Of a stretch of DNA of 64,000 bases, positions 24,447-36,499 are shown piece after piece. Origin of the DNA: Streptomyces sp. NL15-2K (GTDB lineage: Bacteria; Actinomycetota; Actinomycetes; Streptomycetales; Streptomycetaceae); assembly GCF_030551255.1 (NCBI RefSeq), contig NZ_CP130630.1, positions 11,221,001 to 11,285,000 of the forward strand. The letters run 5' to 3'. The position numbers were made by a program, and so were the translations under genes. Position 1 is the stretch's first letter; each line of letters opens with the position of its first letter. The notes beneath the pieces are model-generated. The model ran no database searches, was not told the DNA's origin, and was given only the letters and a program-made list of their open reading frames with translations.

Positions 24447-25640
24447 GTGCCCGGATCCGTCATCGTCGCAGGCGCCAGAACACCCATCGGCAAACTGATG
24501 GGCGCCCTGAGCCCGCTGTCCGCCGCCGACCTCGGCGCCCACGCCATCAGCGCCGCGCTGGCGGCCGTGCACCTCGACCCGGCCGCCGTGGAAGCCGTCG
24601 TCATGGGCCATGTCGTCCAGGCCGGGGCCGGTCCCAACCCGGCACGGCAGGCCGCCGTCCGGGCCGGCGTCCCGTTCGCCGTACCGGCGAGCACCGTCAA
24701 CAAGCTCTGCCTGTCCGGTCTGCACGCCATCGCCCTGGCCGACCTCATGATCGCCTCCGGCCGCCACGAGGTGGTCGTCGCGGGCGGGATGGAGTCCATG
24801 TCGGGCGCCCCGCACCTGCTGCGCGGAGCCCGTACCGGCTGGAAGTACGGCACGGCCGGGGTCGAGGACGCCCTCGACCGAGATGCCCTGATCTGCGCCT
24901 TCGACGGGGTCTCCATGGGCGCGGCCACCGAGCGGTACCAGCAGCCGTTCGCGTTCACCCGCGAGGAGCAGGACGAGTACAGCGCACGGTCGCACCGACT
25001 CGCTCTGCGCGCCCGGGAGTCCGGCGTGCTGGCCGGGGAGATCGCCCCGGTCGCGGTGGCCGGGCGCCGGGGCGAGGAGACGGTGGTGGCGGCCGACGAG
25101 GGGATACGGCCGGGGAGTACGGCGGAGAGCCTGGGGCGCCTGAAACCCGCCTTCTCCGCCGGGGGCACCGTCACCGCGGGCAACTCCTCCCAGCTCTCCG
25201 ACGGAGCCGCGGCCGTCGTCGTGATGAGCGCCGAACGCGCCCGCCGGGAAGGCCTGACCCCGCTCGCGGAGATCGGCGCCTACGGCACCGTCGCGGGTCC
25301 CGACCCCTCCTTGCTCGTCCAGCCGGCCGGCGCGGTCCGCGACGCCCTGTCCCGGGACGGCCGGCTGAAGGCGGCCGACCTCGACCTGTTCGAGATCAAC
25401 GAGGCGTTCGCCGGTGTGGCCCTGGCCTCCGTACGGGAGCTGGACATCCCGCTGGAGAAGGTGAACGTCAACGGTGGCGCGATCGCCCTGGGACACCCGG
25501 TCGGCATGACCGGCACCCGACTGGTGCTGACCCTCGCGGCGGAACTGCGGCGGCGCGGAGGCGGCACCGGGGCGGCCGCGCTGTGCGGGGGCGGCGGCCA
25601 GGGCGACGCACTGCTGCTGCACGTACCCCCGCGGGCCTGA
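24447..25640 (+). CDS. Thiolase (acetyl-CoA C-acyltransferase)
   Basis: This 397-residue thiolase has the nucleophilic Cys in [11 protein letters not shown], the NEAFAGVAL segment, the active-site His in [10 protein letters not shown], and the second Cys in [13 protein letters not shown]. It cleaves a 3-oxoacyl-CoA with CoA, or condenses two acyl-CoAs. GTG 24447 follows GGAGG. It is in the same operon as the CoA ligase. The catabolic direction is favoured by the ACAD, SDR and ligase neighbours. Confidence 0.95.
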   Translation: MPGSVIVAGARTPIGKLMGALSPLSAADLGAHAISAALAAVHLDPAAVEAVVMGHVVQAGAGPNPARQAAVRAGVPFAVPASTVNKLCLSGLHAIALADLMIASGRHEVVVAGGMESMSGAPHLLRGARTGWKYGTAGVEDALDRDALICAFDGVSMGAATERYQQPFAFTREEQDEYSARSHRLALRARESGVLAGEIAPVAVAGRRGEETVVAADEGIRPGSTAESLGRLKPAFSAGGTVTAGNSSQLSDGAAAVVVMSAERARREGLTPLAEIGAYGTVAGPDPSLLVQPAGAVRDALSRDGRLKAADLDLFEINEAFAGVALASVRELDIPLEKVNVNGGAIALGHPVGMTGTRLVLTLAAELRRRGGGTGAAALCGGGGQGDALLLHVPPRA

Positions 25641-25701
25641 GACTCCGCACCTCCAGCCCGCATCCGTCCCCACCCCCGCACGAGACCAGGTTGAACCCAC
25701 C

Positions 25702-26661
25702 ATGACCGACCAACTGCCCCTGGACGAGGCGACCCTCGTCGTGGCGACCCGGACCCGCGTCGCCGACGGCGTCGTCTCCCTCACCCTGCGCCGCCCCGAC
25801 GGCCGGCCGCTCCCGCCCTGGACTCCGGGAGCGCACATCGATGTGCTCCTGGAGGGCGGCCTGATCCGCCAGTACTCGCTGTGCGGAGACCTCGCCGAAC
25901 GGGACGTCTGGCGGATCGCCGTCCTGCGTGAGCCGCAGGGCCGCGGCGGCTCCGCGTACGTCCACGACTACCTTCCGGAAGGCACCGCCGTGCGCGTGCG
26001 CGGACCGCGGAACAACTTCCCGCTCCGGCCGGCCGCGCGCCATCTGTTCATCGCCGGCGGCGTCGGCATCACGCCGATCCTGCCGATGGTCGAGGCCGCC
26101 GAAGCCGCGGGGACCGACTGGCGACTGCTGTACGGCGGCCGCAGCCGCACCTCCATGGCGTTCCTGGACCGCCTCACGCCCTACGGGGACCGAGTGCTCG
26201 TCCGGCCCCAGGACGAGTACGGCCTGCTGGACCTCGCCGCCTTCCTCGGCGCACCGCAGGAGGGCACGCTGGTGCACGCCTGCGGCCCCGAACCCCTGCT
26301 GCGGGCGGCGCGGGAACAGTGCGCCGACTGGCCTGCCGGCACGCTGGGCGTCGAGCGGTTCGCCCCGGTTCCGGCAGCCGAGACCCGCTCCGCCGAGGCC
26401 TTCGAGGTGGTGCTCGCCCGCGCCGGGCTCACGCTCACCGTGCCCCCCGGCCGCTCGGTGCTCGAAACCGTGGAGGAGGCCGGCGTCGACGTGGACTTCT
26501 CCTGCCGCGAAGGCACCTGCGGCACCTGCGAGACCGACGTACTCGACGGCACGCCCGACCACCGCGACTCCCTGCTCAGCGAGGACGAGCGGGCCACCGG
26601 CGACACCATGCTCATCTGCGTCTCCCGCTCGTGCGGGCCCCGCCTGGTTCTCGACCTGTGA
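25702..26661 (+). CDS. Phthalate-dioxygenase-type reductase (flavin, NAD, [2Fe-2S])
   Basis: This 319-residue three-domain electron-transfer protein has a flavin domain with RQYSLCGD, then an NAD-binding domain with [17 protein letters not shown]. The C-terminal plant-type [2Fe-2S] domain has [16 protein letters not shown] and the distal Cys in MLICVSRS. This order (flavin-NAD-FeS) is that of class IA reductases serving Rieske oxygenases and demethylases. It is the best candidate electron donor for the two Rieske oxygenases, which are 12-19 kb away. It is the last gene of the ligase operon, and a 148-base gap precedes the PKS. Confidence 0.95.
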   Translation: MTDQLPLDEATLVVATRTRVADGVVSLTLRRPDGRPLPPWTPGAHIDVLLEGGLIRQYSLCGDLAERDVWRIAVLREPQGRGGSAYVHDYLPEGTAVRVRGPRNNFPLRPAARHLFIAGGVGITPILPMVEAAEAAGTDWRLLYGGRSRTSMAFLDRLTPYGDRVLVRPQDEYGLLDLAAFLGAPQEGTLVHACGPEPLLRAAREQCADWPAGTLGVERFAPVPAAETRSAEAFEVVLARAGLTLTVPPGRSVLETVEEAGVDVDFSCREGTCGTCETDVLDGTPDHRDSLLSEDERATGDTMLICVSRSCGPRLVLDL

Positions 26662-26809
26662 GTCCTCGACCTGTGCACCTCGCACTGAGGGTACGCGGGT
26701 GCCGGCCTGTTTGATCTTTCCCGGTGCTTCACGCTTTCTTGGCATTAGGCTCGATGCCGTTGTACCGCAAGGGGTTTGGCCTGCGGCCGAGCGTCGGGAA
26801 GGCAGAGAT

Positions 26810-29800
26810 ATGAGGCACGACGAGCTGATCCGGCCGTTACCGGAGTTGCTGAGGACGCACGCCGAGTTGTCGGGGGAGCGGGTCGCGTTCTCCGACCCCT
26901 CACGGAGCGTCACCTACGCCGAGCTGGAGATGCGCACCGGCAGGCTCGCCGCGCATCTCACCCGGACGGGCCTCCGCCGCGGCGACCGGGTCGCGATCTG
27001 CCTGGGCAACCGCGTGGAGCTGGTGGAGAGTTGCCTCGCGACCGTGCGGGCGGGGGTGATCGGCGTCCTGCTCAATCCCCGCTCCTCCGACGCCGAACTC
27101 GCCCACTTCATGCGGGACAGCGGAGCTTCGGTCCTCGTCACCGACGCCGCGCACCTGACGCAACTCCGGCGCCTGGGACCCGAGTACGACCGCCTGCGCG
27201 TCCTGCTCACCGGTTCCGGCCCCGTTCCGGCGGACGCTCCCGACAGCACCGTCCTGTTCCGGACCGCCGTCGGCGACGACGGGTCCGCGGACCCCGGTGG
27301 CCCGCCCGGCGAGGGCCTCGGGCTCGACGACCCGGCCTGGATGCTCTACACCTCCGGAACCACCCACCGTCCCAAGGGAGTACTGTCCACGCAGCGCGCC
27401 GCACTGTGGTCGCCCGCCGCCGTCTACGCGCCCATCTTCGGGCTCTCGTCCGAGGACCGGGTCCTGTGGCCGCTGCCGCTGTTCCACTCCTTCGCGCACT
27501 CCCTCGCGATCCTGGGCGTCACCGCCGTCGGCGCGAGCGCCAGGATCACCGGCGAACACCTTCCGCCCGACGGCCTGTGGCAGGAGCTCCACTCGCCGCC
27601 CGAAGAACTCGGCGGCCCCTTCACGGTGCTGGCGGGCGTTCCCACGACGTATCACCGGCTGATGTCCTCGGCCGGTCAGGCCCCGTCGTCCTCCCACCCT
27701 GCGCTGCGGCTGTGCGTCGTGGCGGGCGCACCGTGTCCCCCGGCGCTGCACACTGAGGTCGAGGAGACCTTGGGGGCGCCGCTGCTGAACGCGTACGGCA
27801 GCACCGAGACCTGCGGCATGATCGCGGTGAGCCCTCCGGAGGGGCCCAGGGTCGACGGTTCCTGCGGACCGCCGGTGCCGGGCACGGACGTTCGGGTCGT
27901 CGATCCGCGCGGTGGCAACGATGTCGCGGACGGCGACGAGGGCGAGATCTGGGTGCGCGGGCCGGGACTCATGACCGGGTACTTCAACCAGCCCGAGGCG
28001 ACCGCCGCCGCGCTGAAGGACGGCTGGTACCGCACCGGGGACCTCGGCCGCCGCGTCGAGCACGGCCACCTCACCCTCACCGGCCGGGTCAGCGAGCTGA
28101 TCATCCGCGGCGGCGAGAACATCCACCCCACGGAGATCGAACAGGCCCTGCTGCGCTGTCCCGGCGTGAGTGACGCCGTGGTCGTGGGCAGGCCGCACGA
28201 CGTCCTCGGCGAGGTCCCGGTGGCCTTCGTCGTACCCGGCCCGGACGGGATCGACCCGCGGCGGGTGCTGGCCGAGTGCCGCACCCGGTTGTCCGACTAC
28301 AAGGTGCCCGTCGAGATCCACGAGATCGCCGCCGTCCCGCGCACCGCCTCCGGCAAGATCGCCCGCCACGCGGTCGTCCCCGGAGTGCCCCGCCCCGCAC
28401 CCGACGTCCGGTCCGCCCCGCCGCCGGCCGCCGACGCCTCCCTGCGCGAGCGGTTCCTGACCCTGGCGCCGGAGGAGCAGGAACGCGTCCTGCGCGAGAC
28501 GGTGCTCGCCGAGACGTCCGCGGTCCGCGGTGACGCCCCGGACGACCCCCTCGACGCGGACACCCCCTTCACCGATCTCGGGCTGACCTCCGTGGGCGCG
28601 GTCACGCTGATCGACCGGCTGGGCGCGGCGACCGGCGTGGACCTGCCGACGACGCTGGTCTTCGACCACCCGACACCGTCCGACGTGGCCGGGTACCTGC
28701 GTGCCGCCCTCTTCGACCCGGCGGCCGGGGGTCACACCTCCGCCGCGCGGCCGGTTCCCGGACGGGCCGACGAGGATCCCGTGGTGATCGTCGCGATGGG
28801 CTGCCGCTACCCCGGCGACGTCACCTCTCCCGAGGAGCTGTGGCAGCTGGTGTCGGAAGGCAGGGACGCGATCTCGGAGTTCCCCACGGACCGGGGCTGG
28901 GATCTGGACGGCCTCTACGACACCGACCCCGACCGCCTCGGCACCTCGTACACCCGCAGCGGCGGATTCCTGCACCGGGCCGCCGAGTTCGACGCGGGCC
29001 TGTTCGGGATCTCGCCCCGGGAGGCGCTGGCCACGGACCCGCAGCAGCGGCTCCTCCTCGAAACCTCCTGGGAAGTGTGGGAACGGGCCGGCATCGCCCC
29101 GGCCTCGCTGCGCGAGAGCGACACGGGCGTGTTCGTCGGCGTGATGCACTCCGACTACGCCTCCCGCTTCCACCGCACCCACGATCTGGAGGCGCACCTG
29201 GGTCTGGGCTCGGCCCGCAGTGTCGCCTCCGGCCGCATCTCCTACGTCTACGGCCTGCGCGGCCCCGCGATCACGATCGACACCGCGTGCTCCTCCTCGC
29301 TGGTGGCGCTGCACATGGCGGCCCGGGCGCTGCGCTCGGGCGAGTGCTCCCTGGCCCTGGCCGGTGGTGTCACCGTGATGTCGACGCCGAAGCCGTTCCT
29401 CGCCTTCAGCCGGCAGCGCGGCCTGGCACCCGACGGCCGCTGCAAGTCCTTCTCGGCGGCGGCCGACGGCACCGCCTGGGGCGAGGGCGTGGGCCTGGTG
29501 CTGCTGGAGCGGCTGTCCGACGCGCGGCGCCACGGCCACCCCGTGCTGGCCGTGTTGCGCGGTTCCGCCGTCAACTCCGACGGCGCGTCCAACGGACTGA
29601 CGGCACCCCACGGACCGGCCCAGGAACGGCTGATCACGCGAGCGCTGGCCGACGCCGGGCTGCGCGCGAGCGACGTGGACGCGGTGGAGGCGCACGGTAC
29701 GGGCACCACGCTGGGCGACCCCATCGAGGCGCGGGCGCTGCTGGCCACGTACGGGCAGGACCGCGAACGCCCGCTGTGGCTCGGGTCGGTGAAGTCGAAC

Positions 29801-32800
29801 ATCGGCCACACCCAGGCGGCGGCCGGGGTCGCCGGGGTCATCAAGATGGTGCAGGCCATGCGGCACGGGGAGCTGCCCCGGACGCTGCACGCCGATCAGC
29901 CCTCGCCGCATGTGGACTGGTCCTTGGGCCGGGTCGAACTGCTGACCGCGGCCCGTCCGTGGCCGTCGGCGGACCGGCCGCGGCGCGCCGGCGTGTCGGC
30001 CTTCGGGATCAGCGGGACCAACGCGCACGTGATCCTGGAAGAGCCCCCGCCGACTCCCGGGAAACAGACGCTTCGAAGCTCCCGCGAAGACGCGGCGGAC
30101 TCCCCCCTGCCCGTGCCCTGGCTGCTCTCCGGAGCCGACGAAGGCGCCCTGCGCGCCCAGGCACGACGGCTCGCGGCCCATCTGGCGGACCGGCCCGGCC
30201 CGTCGTCCGCCGACATCGGCTTCTCCCTGGCGGTGTCGCGGCCCGCCCTGACCCACAGGGTGATGATCCCGGCCGGAGACCGGGCGCGGATGGTCCAGGC
30301 GTTGCGAGCGCTCGCCGAGGGCACAGATGCGGGAACCGTGCGGGGCCTGGCGGACACCGGCATCCGTACGGCCTTCCTGTTCACCGGCCAGGGCGCGCAA
30401 CACGCCCGCATGGGAGCCGAACTCGCCGCCGCGTTCCCCGCGTTCGCCGCGGCCCTCGACGAGGTCTGCCGGGATTTGGACGACCGTCTCGAACACCCGC
30501 TGCGTACGGTGACGGAGGCCGAGCCGGGTTCACCGGAGGCGGCTCTGCTCGACCGTACCGACTTCACCCAGGCCGCACTCTTCGCCTTCGAGGTGGCCCT
30601 GTTCCGGCTGGTGGAGTCCTGCGGGGTGCGGCCCGACTTCCTGGCCGGTCACTCCGTGGGGGAGCTGGCGGCGGCCCACGTCGCCGGCGTCCTGGATCTG
30701 CCCGACGCGGCCGCACTCGTCGCGGCCCGCGGCCGGCTGATGCGGGCGCTGCCCGACGGCGGTGCGATGGTGGCCCTGGACGCGACCGAGGACGAAGTCC
30801 TCGCCGTGTTGCCGGACGCCGGGGACCGGGTGGCGATCGCCTCCGTGAACGGGCCGCGCTCCGTGGTGATCTCCGGCGCGCGGGCCGCGGTACTCGCCGT
30901 CGCGGCGGGGTTCGAGACGCGTGGCCACAGGACCGTACGACTGCGGGTGGGCCACGCCTTCCACTCACCCCTCGTGGAGCCCATGCTCGACGAATTCCGG
31001 GCGGTCGCCCGGGAGTTGAGCTTCCGGCCGCCACGGATCCCGCTGGTCTCCGCCGTGTCGGGCCGGCAGGCCGATGCGGGCGAGCTGTGTTCCCCGGAGT
31101 ACTGGGTGCGGCACGCCCGGCTGCCGGTGCGGTTCGCCGACGCCGTGCGGTGGCTCGGGGACAACGGGGTCGCGGCCTTCCTGGAGCTGGGTCCGGGGCC
31201 CGTGCTCACCGCGGCGGCCGAGGACTGCCTGGCCGACGGGGACGGTTCCTTCGCCGCGCGGGGCGGCCCCGTCCTCGCCGCGGCCACGCGCGGCGGCGAG
31301 CGGGAACCGGAGACGCTGCTGTCCGCCCTGGCCCGCCTCCAGGTGCGCGGGGTGGGCGTCGACTGGTCCGCGGTGTTCGCGGGCACCGGCGCACGGCGCG
31401 TGGACCTGCCGACGTACGCCTTCCAGCGGCAGCGGTACTGGCTGGACGCCCCGCCCCTCGGCTCGGCCGCGGCCGCGGAGGAACACCCGCTGCTGGGCCC
31501 GGCGTTCGCGGTGCCGGGCACCGGCCGGACGGTGCTGACGGGGCTGCTGTCCACCGTGACCCAGCAGTGGCTCGCCGACCATGTGATCGGCGGGACGGTC
31601 CTCGTGCCCGCGACGGCGTTCCTGGAGATGGCCGCCCGGGCGGGCGACGTGGTGGGCCGCGACATCGTGGACGAACTCGTGGTCCTGGCGCCGCTCGTCC
31701 TGCGCGGCACCGCGCGGGTACGCGTCCAGGTGGTGGTGGGCGAGACGGACGACTCCGGGCGGCGGCCGGTCGACATCTACTCCCGGTCCGAAGAGCCCGA
31801 AGAGCCCGAAGAGCCCGAAGACGCCGACGAGCCCGACGAGCCCGACGAGTCCGATGCATCCGCCGCGCACGATGACGCATCCGCCGCGGACGACCCCGAG
31901 GCCTCCTGGACCCGGCACGTCACCGGGCTGCTGAGCCGAGCGACCGAAGAGCCCGAGCCGGGGCCGACGGAGCCCGAGCCGGGACCGTGGCCGCCGCAGG
32001 GTGCCGCCGAGGTGGACCTCACCGGCGCGTACGACACCCTCGCGGACGCCGGTCATGCCTATGGGCCCGCGTTCCAGGGCGTCCGGGCCGCATGGCGGCG
32101 CGGCGACGAACTCTTCGCCGAGGTACGGCTGCCCGAGTCGCAGGCGGCGGAGGCCGGCCGGTTCGGCCTCCACCCGGCGCTGTTCGACGCCGCGTCGCAC
32201 GCCTCGCTGCTCGCCGCGCCCGAACCCGAGCCGGGCCGCCCGGCCCGGGTGCCGTTCGCGTGGAACGGGGTGCGCCTGCACGCCGCAGGAGCATCGGAGC
32301 TGCGGGTGCGAACGATCCCGGCCGGCCCGGACACGGTCTCGCTCACCCTCACCGACCCGATGGGGCGTCCGGTGGCCCGGGTGGACTCCCTGGCCACCCG
32401 AGAACTCCCGGCCGGGCAGGCGAGCCCGGCGGACGACCTCGTACGACGTGCCCTGCTGCGCCCCGACTGGATCGGCGCGGAACTGCCCGACCGCCCTGAC
32501 CACCCCGACGCCGGGCGCTGGGCGGTACTCGGCCCGGACGAGCTGAACCTCGGCGGGGCCCTCCCCGGCGTCGGGACGATGGACGATCCGACCGGCGCCG
32601 AGTGCGTGGTCGTCACCGCCCTCGGCCCGCCGGCGGACGCCGATCCGCTGCCCGCCGTCCACGCGCTGACCGGCAGAGTGCTGCGGGCGCTGCAGGACTG
32701 GCAGGACGATCCGCGCACGGCGGGGTCGCGACTGGTGGTGGTGACTCGGGACGCCACCGGGCCGTTGCCCGACCTGGCCGGCGCCGCGGTCTGGGGGCTG

Positions 32801-34990
32801 GTGCGCAGCGCGCAGTCGGAACTCCCCGGACGGGTCGTCCTGGTCGACGTGGACGGACGGCCCGAGTCCCTGCGGCTGCTCCCCGCCGCGGTGGCCGGCG
32901 GCGAGCCCCAACTGCGTGTCCGTGCCGGGCAGGTGACGGTGCCACGACTGACGGCACCCTCCGGCGAGGACACAGACCCCAGCTCCGTCCGCCCCGCCTT
33001 CGGACCGGACGGCACCGTGCTGGTCACGGGAGGCACCGGGGCACTGGGTGCGGAAGTCGCCCGGCACCTCGTCTCCCGCCACGGCGTACGGCATCTGCTG
33101 CTGACCGGGCGCCGTGGCCCGCAGGCACCCGGCGCCGAAGAACTGCGCGGCTCACTGGAGGAGCTGGGTGCCGAGGTCCGGATCGTCGCCTGTGACGCGG
33201 CCGACCGCGCCGCCCTGACCGAGGTGATCCAGAACTGCGAGCCTCCACTGACCGGTGTGGTGCACGCGGCGGGGGTCCTGGACGACGGCGTGCTGGCCGC
33301 GCTGACCCCCGAGCGGATGGCGACCGTACTGCGGCCGAAGGCGGACGCGGCCTGGCATCTCCACGAGCTGACCCGGGACCTGGATCTGTCGGCGTTCGTC
33401 CTGTTCTCCTCGGCCTCGGGCCTGCTGGGCCGGGCCGGCCAGGGCAACTACGCGGCGGCGAACTCCCTTCTCGACGCCCTCGCCCGCCATCGCACCGACC
33501 AGGGGCTGCCCGCGATCTCCCTGGCCTGGGGCCCGTGGGAGCACGGCGCAGGGATGGCGGCACCATCGGTGTCCCGCGACGGCGGCGGCTTCCACGGCCT
33601 GTCCACGGAGCAGGGCCTGGCGCTGTTCGACGCGGCGCTGGGCGCGGACGTGCCCGTGCTGGCGCCGATCCTGCTGGACCGGGCCGCGCTCCGGTCCGCC
33701 GGACAGCCCCTGCCACCGTTGCTGCGAGGCCTGGTGCGTCCGGCCCGCCCGACGGCCTCGGGCGGCGGAACCTCCGCGCCCGGACCGGAGCAGATCCTGG
33801 AGCCGGGGTCGTGGCGGAAGCTGCTCGCCGGGCTCCCGGCCGGCGAACGCGAGGCGGCACTCACGCGGTTGCTGCGCGCCGACGTCGCCGCGATCCTCGG
33901 CTACCCCCACGCCGACGCACTGCCCACCGGCAAGGCCCTCGCCGACCTGGGATTCGACTCCCTCACCGCGGTACAGATCCGCAACCGGCTGAGCCTGGCC
34001 CTGAAACTCAGGCTGTCCGCGGCGGTGGTGTTCGAGCATCCCACGGCGGAGGACCTGGCCCGCGGTCTGCTCGGCCTGCTGGACGACTCCCTGCCGGTAC
34101 CGGAGGCGGAACGGCCCCCGCACACCCTCTCCCTCTCCTCCTTGTTCGGGAAGGTCAGCGGCAGCGGCCGTCCGGTGGCGGCGATGCACCTGCTGGTCAC
34201 CGCGTCCTGGGCCCTGCCGACCTTCACCGCCGCACAAGCACGCGATCACGCCCTGCCGCCGATCCGGCGCGCCGGCGGCCGCCCGGGCACCGGCCGCCCG
34301 ACCGTCGTCCACTTCCCGGCCTACCACCCGTCGTACGCGTCCGAAGGCGGCGAGTACCCGCGCTTCCACCGGTGCTTCCAGGGCGACCTGGACCTGGTGG
34401 AGTTCCCGCATCCCGGCATCGGTGGGGGCGCCGCCGTGCCGGAGGACCCTGCCGCGTTGGCTCGTACGCATGCCGAGGCCGTGCTGCGGCACGTCGGGGA
34501 CCAGCCCTTCGTGATCGTCGGACGGTCCGCGGGCGGCAACGTCGCCCACGAGGTGACCAGTTGCCTGGAGAGCCTCGGCACCGCCCCCACCGGCCTCGTG
34601 CTGATCGACACGTACCACATCAACGAGCACACCATGGACAAGGAATGGCTGCTGTCCCTGGGCGCCCCGGTCTCCCAGAACCTCGCAGAGCCCGTCGCCA
34701 CCGGGGTCGACGACAGTGCCCTGGCCGCGATCGGCGCCTACCACCGCCTCTTCCTCGGCTGGGATCCCGAGCCGGTCGACACCCCCACGCTCCTGGTCCG
34801 CCCGCTGGAACCCACCCCGGCCATGGCGGCCGCCGAGGACGGGGACGGCTGGCGGACGTCCTGGCCGGTGCCGCACGACGTCGTGGACGTCCCCGGCGAC
34901 CACCTGACGATGATGCACGAGCACGCCGAGACCACGGCATCGGCGATCCGCACCTGGATCGACGCACGCACGGCGGAAGGAGACCGGTGA
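26810..34990 (+). CDS. Hybrid acid ligase-type I PKS: CoL-ACP-KS-AT-DH-KR-ACP-TE
   Basis: This 2,726-residue single-module polyketide synthase starts with its own acid-activating loader. The ligase domain has YTSGTT at 180 and YGSTE at 329; ACP1 Ser is S594. KS has Cys827 (TACSSS), His962 (HGTGT) and His1000 (NIGHT), with normal spacing. AT has Ser1282 (GHSVGE) and HAFH at 1382-1385, which predicts malonyl-CoA. DH has [10 protein letters not shown] with His1591 and Asp1793. KR has TGGTGALG from 2073, LDD at 2157-2159 (B-type) and Tyr2214. ACP2 Ser is S2384. TE has Ser2573 (GRSAGG) and His2698. All catalytic residues are intact and no ER is seen. An acidic low-complexity insert (about 1661-1697) lies inside DH. 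ATG 26810 has GGAAGG about 7 bases upstream. Expected product: starter acid plus at least one reduced, dehydrated malonyl unit, released by TE. Confidence 0.95.
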   Translation: MRHDELIRPLPELLRTHAELSGERVAFSDPSRSVTYAELEMRTGRLAAHLTRTGLRRGDRVAICLGNRVELVESCLATVRAGVIGVLLNPRSSDAELAHFMRDSGASVLVTDAAHLTQLRRLGPEYDRLRVLLTGSGPVPADAPDSTVLFRTAVGDDGSADPGGPPGEGLGLDDPAWMLYTSGTTHRPKGVLSTQRAALWSPAAVYAPIFGLSSEDRVLWPLPLFHSFAHSLAILGVTAVGASARITGEHLPPDGLWQELHSPPEELGGPFTVLAGVPTTYHRLMSSAGQAPSSSHPALRLCVVAGAPCPPALHTEVEETLGAPLLNAYGSTETCGMIAVSPPEGPRVDGSCGPPVPGTDVRVVDPRGGNDVADGDEGEIWVRGPGLMTGYFNQPEATAAALKDGWYRTGDLGRRVEHGHLTLTGRVSELIIRGGENIHPTEIEQALLRCPGVSDAVVVGRPHDVLGEVPVAFVVPGPDGIDPRRVLAECRTRLSDYKVPVEIHEIAAVPRTASGKIARHAVVPGVPRPAPDVRSAPPPAADASLRERFLTLAPEEQERVLRETVLAETSAVRGDAPDDPLDADTPFTDLGLTSVGAVTLIDRLGAATGVDLPTTLVFDHPTPSDVAGYLRAALFDPAAGGHTSAARPVPGRADEDPVVIVAMGCRYPGDVTSPEELWQLVSEGRDAISEFPTDRGWDLDGLYDTDPDRLGTSYTRSGGFLHRAAEFDAGLFGISPREALATDPQQRLLLETSWEVWERAGIAPASLRESDTGVFVGVMHSDYASRFHRTHDLEAHLGLGSARSVASGRISYVYGLRGPAITIDTACSSSLVALHMAARALRSGECSLALAGGVTVMSTPKPFLAFSRQRGLAPDGRCKSFSAAADGTAWGEGVGLVLLERLSDARRHGHPVLAVLRGSAVNSDGASNGLTAPHGPAQERLITRALADAGLRASDVDAVEAHGTGTTLGDPIEARALLATYGQDRERPLWLGSVKSNIGHTQAAAGVAGVIKMVQAMRHGELPRTLHADQPSPHVDWSLGRVELLTAARPWPSADRPRRAGVSAFGISGTNAHVILEEPPPTPGKQTLRSSREDAADSPLPVPWLLSGADEGALRAQARRLAAHLADRPGPSSADIGFSLAVSRPALTHRVMIPAGDRARMVQALRALAEGTDAGTVRGLADTGIRTAFLFTGQGAQHARMGAELAAAFPAFAAALDEVCRDLDDRLEHPLRTVTEAEPGSPEAALLDRTDFTQAALFAFEVALFRLVESCGVRPDFLAGHSVGELAAAHVAGVLDLPDAAALVAARGRLMRALPDGGAMVALDATEDEVLAVLPDAGDRVAIASVNGPRSVVISGARAAVLAVAAGFETRGHRTVRLRVGHAFHSPLVEPMLDEFRAVARELSFRPPRIPLVSAVSGRQADAGELCSPEYWVRHARLPVRFADAVRWLGDNGVAAFLELGPGPVLTAAAEDCLADGDGSFAARGGPVLAAATRGGEREPETLLSALARLQVRGVGVDWSAVFAGTGARRVDLPTYAFQRQRYWLDAPPLGSAAAAEEHPLLGPAFAVPGTGRTVLTGLLSTVTQQWLADHVIGGTVLVPATAFLEMAARAGDVVGRDIVDELVVLAPLVLRGTARVRVQVVVGETDDSGRRPVDIYSRSEEPEEPEEPEDADEPDEPDESDASAAHDDASAADDPEASWTRHVTGLLSRATEEPEPGPTEPEPGPWPPQGAAEVDLTGAYDTLADAGHAYGPAFQGVRAAWRRGDELFAEVRLPESQAAEAGRFGLHPALFDAASHASLLAAPEPEPGRPARVPFAWNGVRLHAAGASELRVRTIPAGPDTVSLTLTDPMGRPVARVDSLATRELPAGQASPADDLVRRALLRPDWIGAELPDRPDHPDAGRWAVLGPDELNLGGALPGVGTMDDPTGAECVVVTALGPPADADPLPAVHALTGRVLRALQDWQDDPRTAGSRLVVVTRDATGPLPDLAGAAVWGLVRSAQSELPGRVVLVDVDGRPESLRLLPAAVAGGEPQLRVRAGQVTVPRLTAPSGEDTDPSSVRPAFGPDGTVLVTGGTGALGAEVARHLVSRHGVRHLLLTGRRGPQAPGAEELRGSLEELGAEVRIVACDAADRAALTEVIQNCEPPLTGVVHAAGVLDDGVLAALTPERMATVLRPKADAAWHLHELTRDLDLSAFVLFSSASGLLGRAGQGNYAAANSLLDALARHRTDQGLPAISLAWGPWEHGAGMAAPSVSRDGGGFHGLSTEQGLALFDAALGADVPVLAPILLDRAALRSAGQPLPPLLRGLVRPARPTASGGGTSAPGPEQILEPGSWRKLLAGLPAGEREAALTRLLRADVAAILGYPHADALPTGKALADLGFDSLTAVQIRNRLSLALKLRLSAAVVFEHPTAEDLARGLLGLLDDSLPVPEAERPPHTLSLSSLFGKVSGSGRPVAAMHLLVTASWALPTFTAAQARDHALPPIRRAGGRPGTGRPTVVHFPAYHPSYASEGGEYPRFHRCFQGDLDLVEFPHPGIGGGAAVPEDPAALARTHAEAVLRHVGDQPFVIVGRSAGGNVAHEVTSCLESLGTAPTGLVLIDTYHINEHTMDKEWLLSLGAPVSQNLAEPVATGVDDSALAAIGAYHRLFLGWDPEPVDTPTLLVRPLEPTPAMAAAEDGDGWRTSWPVPHDVVDVPGDHLTMMHEHAETTASAIRTWIDARTAEGDR

Positions 34991-36480
34991 GTCACCCGAA
35001 GAGCATGGAGGAGCACGACGTCATCGTCGTCGGAGGCGGTCCGGCCGGGGCGACCGTCTCGGCGGCCGTCGCCCTGAAGGGCCACCGCGTCCTCCTCGTC
35101 GAGCGGCACACGTTCCCGAGATACCAGATCGGCGAGTCGCTGCTCCCCTCCACCGTGCACGGCGTGTGCCGCATCCTGGGTGTCGAGGACGAGGTCGCCG
35201 CCGCGGGCTTCAAACCGAAGCGCGGCGGAACGTTCCGCTGGGGACGCGGCCGGGACCCGTGGCAGTTCTCGTTCGCTCTGTCGCCCCGGCTGGCCGATCC
35301 GACCTCGTTCGCCTACCAGGTCGAGCGGTCCCGGTTCGACGCGATTCTCCTGGACAACGCCCGCCGCGTCGGCGTCGACGTACGGGACGGCTGCCGGGTC
35401 ACCGGCATACTCGCCGACGAGGAGCGGGTGCGCGGCGTCCGCTGGACCGGCCCCGACGGAGAGACCCGCGAGGCCGGGGCCCGATACGTCGTGGACGCCT
35501 CCGGCAACGGCAGCAGGATCCACACGCACGTCGGCGGGAAGCGGACGTACTCCGACTTCTTCCGGAACATGGCGGTCTTCGGCTACTTCGCCGGAGGAGA
35601 GCGGCTCCCCGCGCCGAACGACGGCAACATCTTCTGCGCCGCCTTCGACGAGGGCTGGATCTGGTACATCCCACTGCGGGACGACCTGACGAGCGTGGGC
35701 GCGGTGGTGAGCCAGGAGAACGCCGCGGCGATCCAGCGGGACCCGGCGACCGCCTGGCGACGCCTGATCGACGCGTGCCCCGAGGTCCGGGACCTCCTCG
35801 GCGGAGTCCCCCGGGCGACCGAGGCGCCGTACGACGAGGTCCGGGTTCGCAGGGACTGGTCGTACTGGAAGTCCCGGCTGTGGCGGCCCGGCATGGTGCT
35901 GGTCGGTGACGCTGCGTGCTTCGTCGATCCGGTCCTGTCCTCCGGCGTGCACCTCGCCACCTACGGCGCCCTCCTCGCGGCGCGGTCGATCAACAGCGGC
36001 CTGGCGGGAGTCCTGGACGAGGGCCGCCTGTTCGACGAGTTCGAGGCCCGCTACCGGCACGAATACGGCCTGTTCTACGAGTTCCTGGTCTCCTTCTACG
36101 ACGTGCACCAGGACGAGCGGTCGTACTTCTGGAAGGCGCGCAAGCTCACCAACGTCGGTGCGACCGAGCTCGAGGCGTTCGTCGAGCTGGTGGGCGGCCT
36201 GGCGTCCGGCGACGCGTCGCTCACCGGGCCCGGGTCCGCGGGCGCGCGCCTGACGGCCGCCTCCTCCGACTTCGACCGGGCCGTGGGCCGCCTTCCCGGC
36301 TCCGACGGCCTGCGCAACCCGCTCATGGAGTCCGCCACCGTCCGGCAGGTGTTCCAGGAAGGCGCGATCCTGCAGGAACGGGGAATGTTCGGCGGACCCC
36401 TGGAGGAGGAGACCCCCGTGCGTGCCGGTGGTTTGGTGGCCTCCGAGGACGGGCTCGCTTGGATGGACCCCGCCCCGTGA
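34987..36480 (+). CDS. Flavin-dependent halogenase (phenol/carrier-substrate type)
   Basis: This 497-residue FAD enzyme has the N-terminal Rossmann motif [16 protein letters not shown], the halogenase signature W224-I-W226-Y-I-P229, and [13 protein letters not shown], the FxxPxxSxG motif of phenol-type halogenases. Flavin halogenases make hypohalous acid from FADH2, O2 and halide and chlorinate an electron-rich ring or enol. GTG 34987 overlaps the PKS stop (GTGA) with AAGGAG about 4-5 bases upstream, so it is coupled to the PKS and its substrate is probably the PKS-bound or released product. A flavin reductase is not encoded next to it. ATG 35005 is a less likely start. Confidence 0.93.
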   Translation: MSHPKSMEEHDVIVVGGGPAGATVSAAVALKGHRVLLVERHTFPRYQIGESLLPSTVHGVCRILGVEDEVAAAGFKPKRGGTFRWGRGRDPWQFSFALSPRLADPTSFAYQVERSRFDAILLDNARRVGVDVRDGCRVTGILADEERVRGVRWTGPDGETREAGARYVVDASGNGSRIHTHVGGKRTYSDFFRNMAVFGYFAGGERLPAPNDGNIFCAAFDEGWIWYIPLRDDLTSVGAVVSQENAAAIQRDPATAWRRLIDACPEVRDLLGGVPRATEAPYDEVRVRRDWSYWKSRLWRPGMVLVGDAACFVDPVLSSGVHLATYGALLAARSINSGLAGVLDEGRLFDEFEARYRHEYGLFYEFLVSFYDVHQDERSYFWKARKLTNVGATELEAFVELVGGLASGDASLTGPGSAGARLTAASSDFDRAVGRLPGSDGLRNPLMESATVRQVFQEGAILQERGMFGGPLEEETPVRAGGLVASEDGLAWMDPAP

Positions 36481-36499
36481 CAAGAGAGTTGACGGACTG

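Noticed and set aside
26900..30496. 1,198-codon minus-strand open frame opposite the PKS
   Set aside because: It is a shadow of the high-GC PKS coding frame, with Arg/Gly/His-rich low-complexity translation and no domain motifs.
31790..31900. GAAGAGCCC repeats as a possible CRISPR or minisatellite locus
   Set aside because: The repeats are short, contiguous and in frame within the PKS DH coding sequence; there are no spacers.
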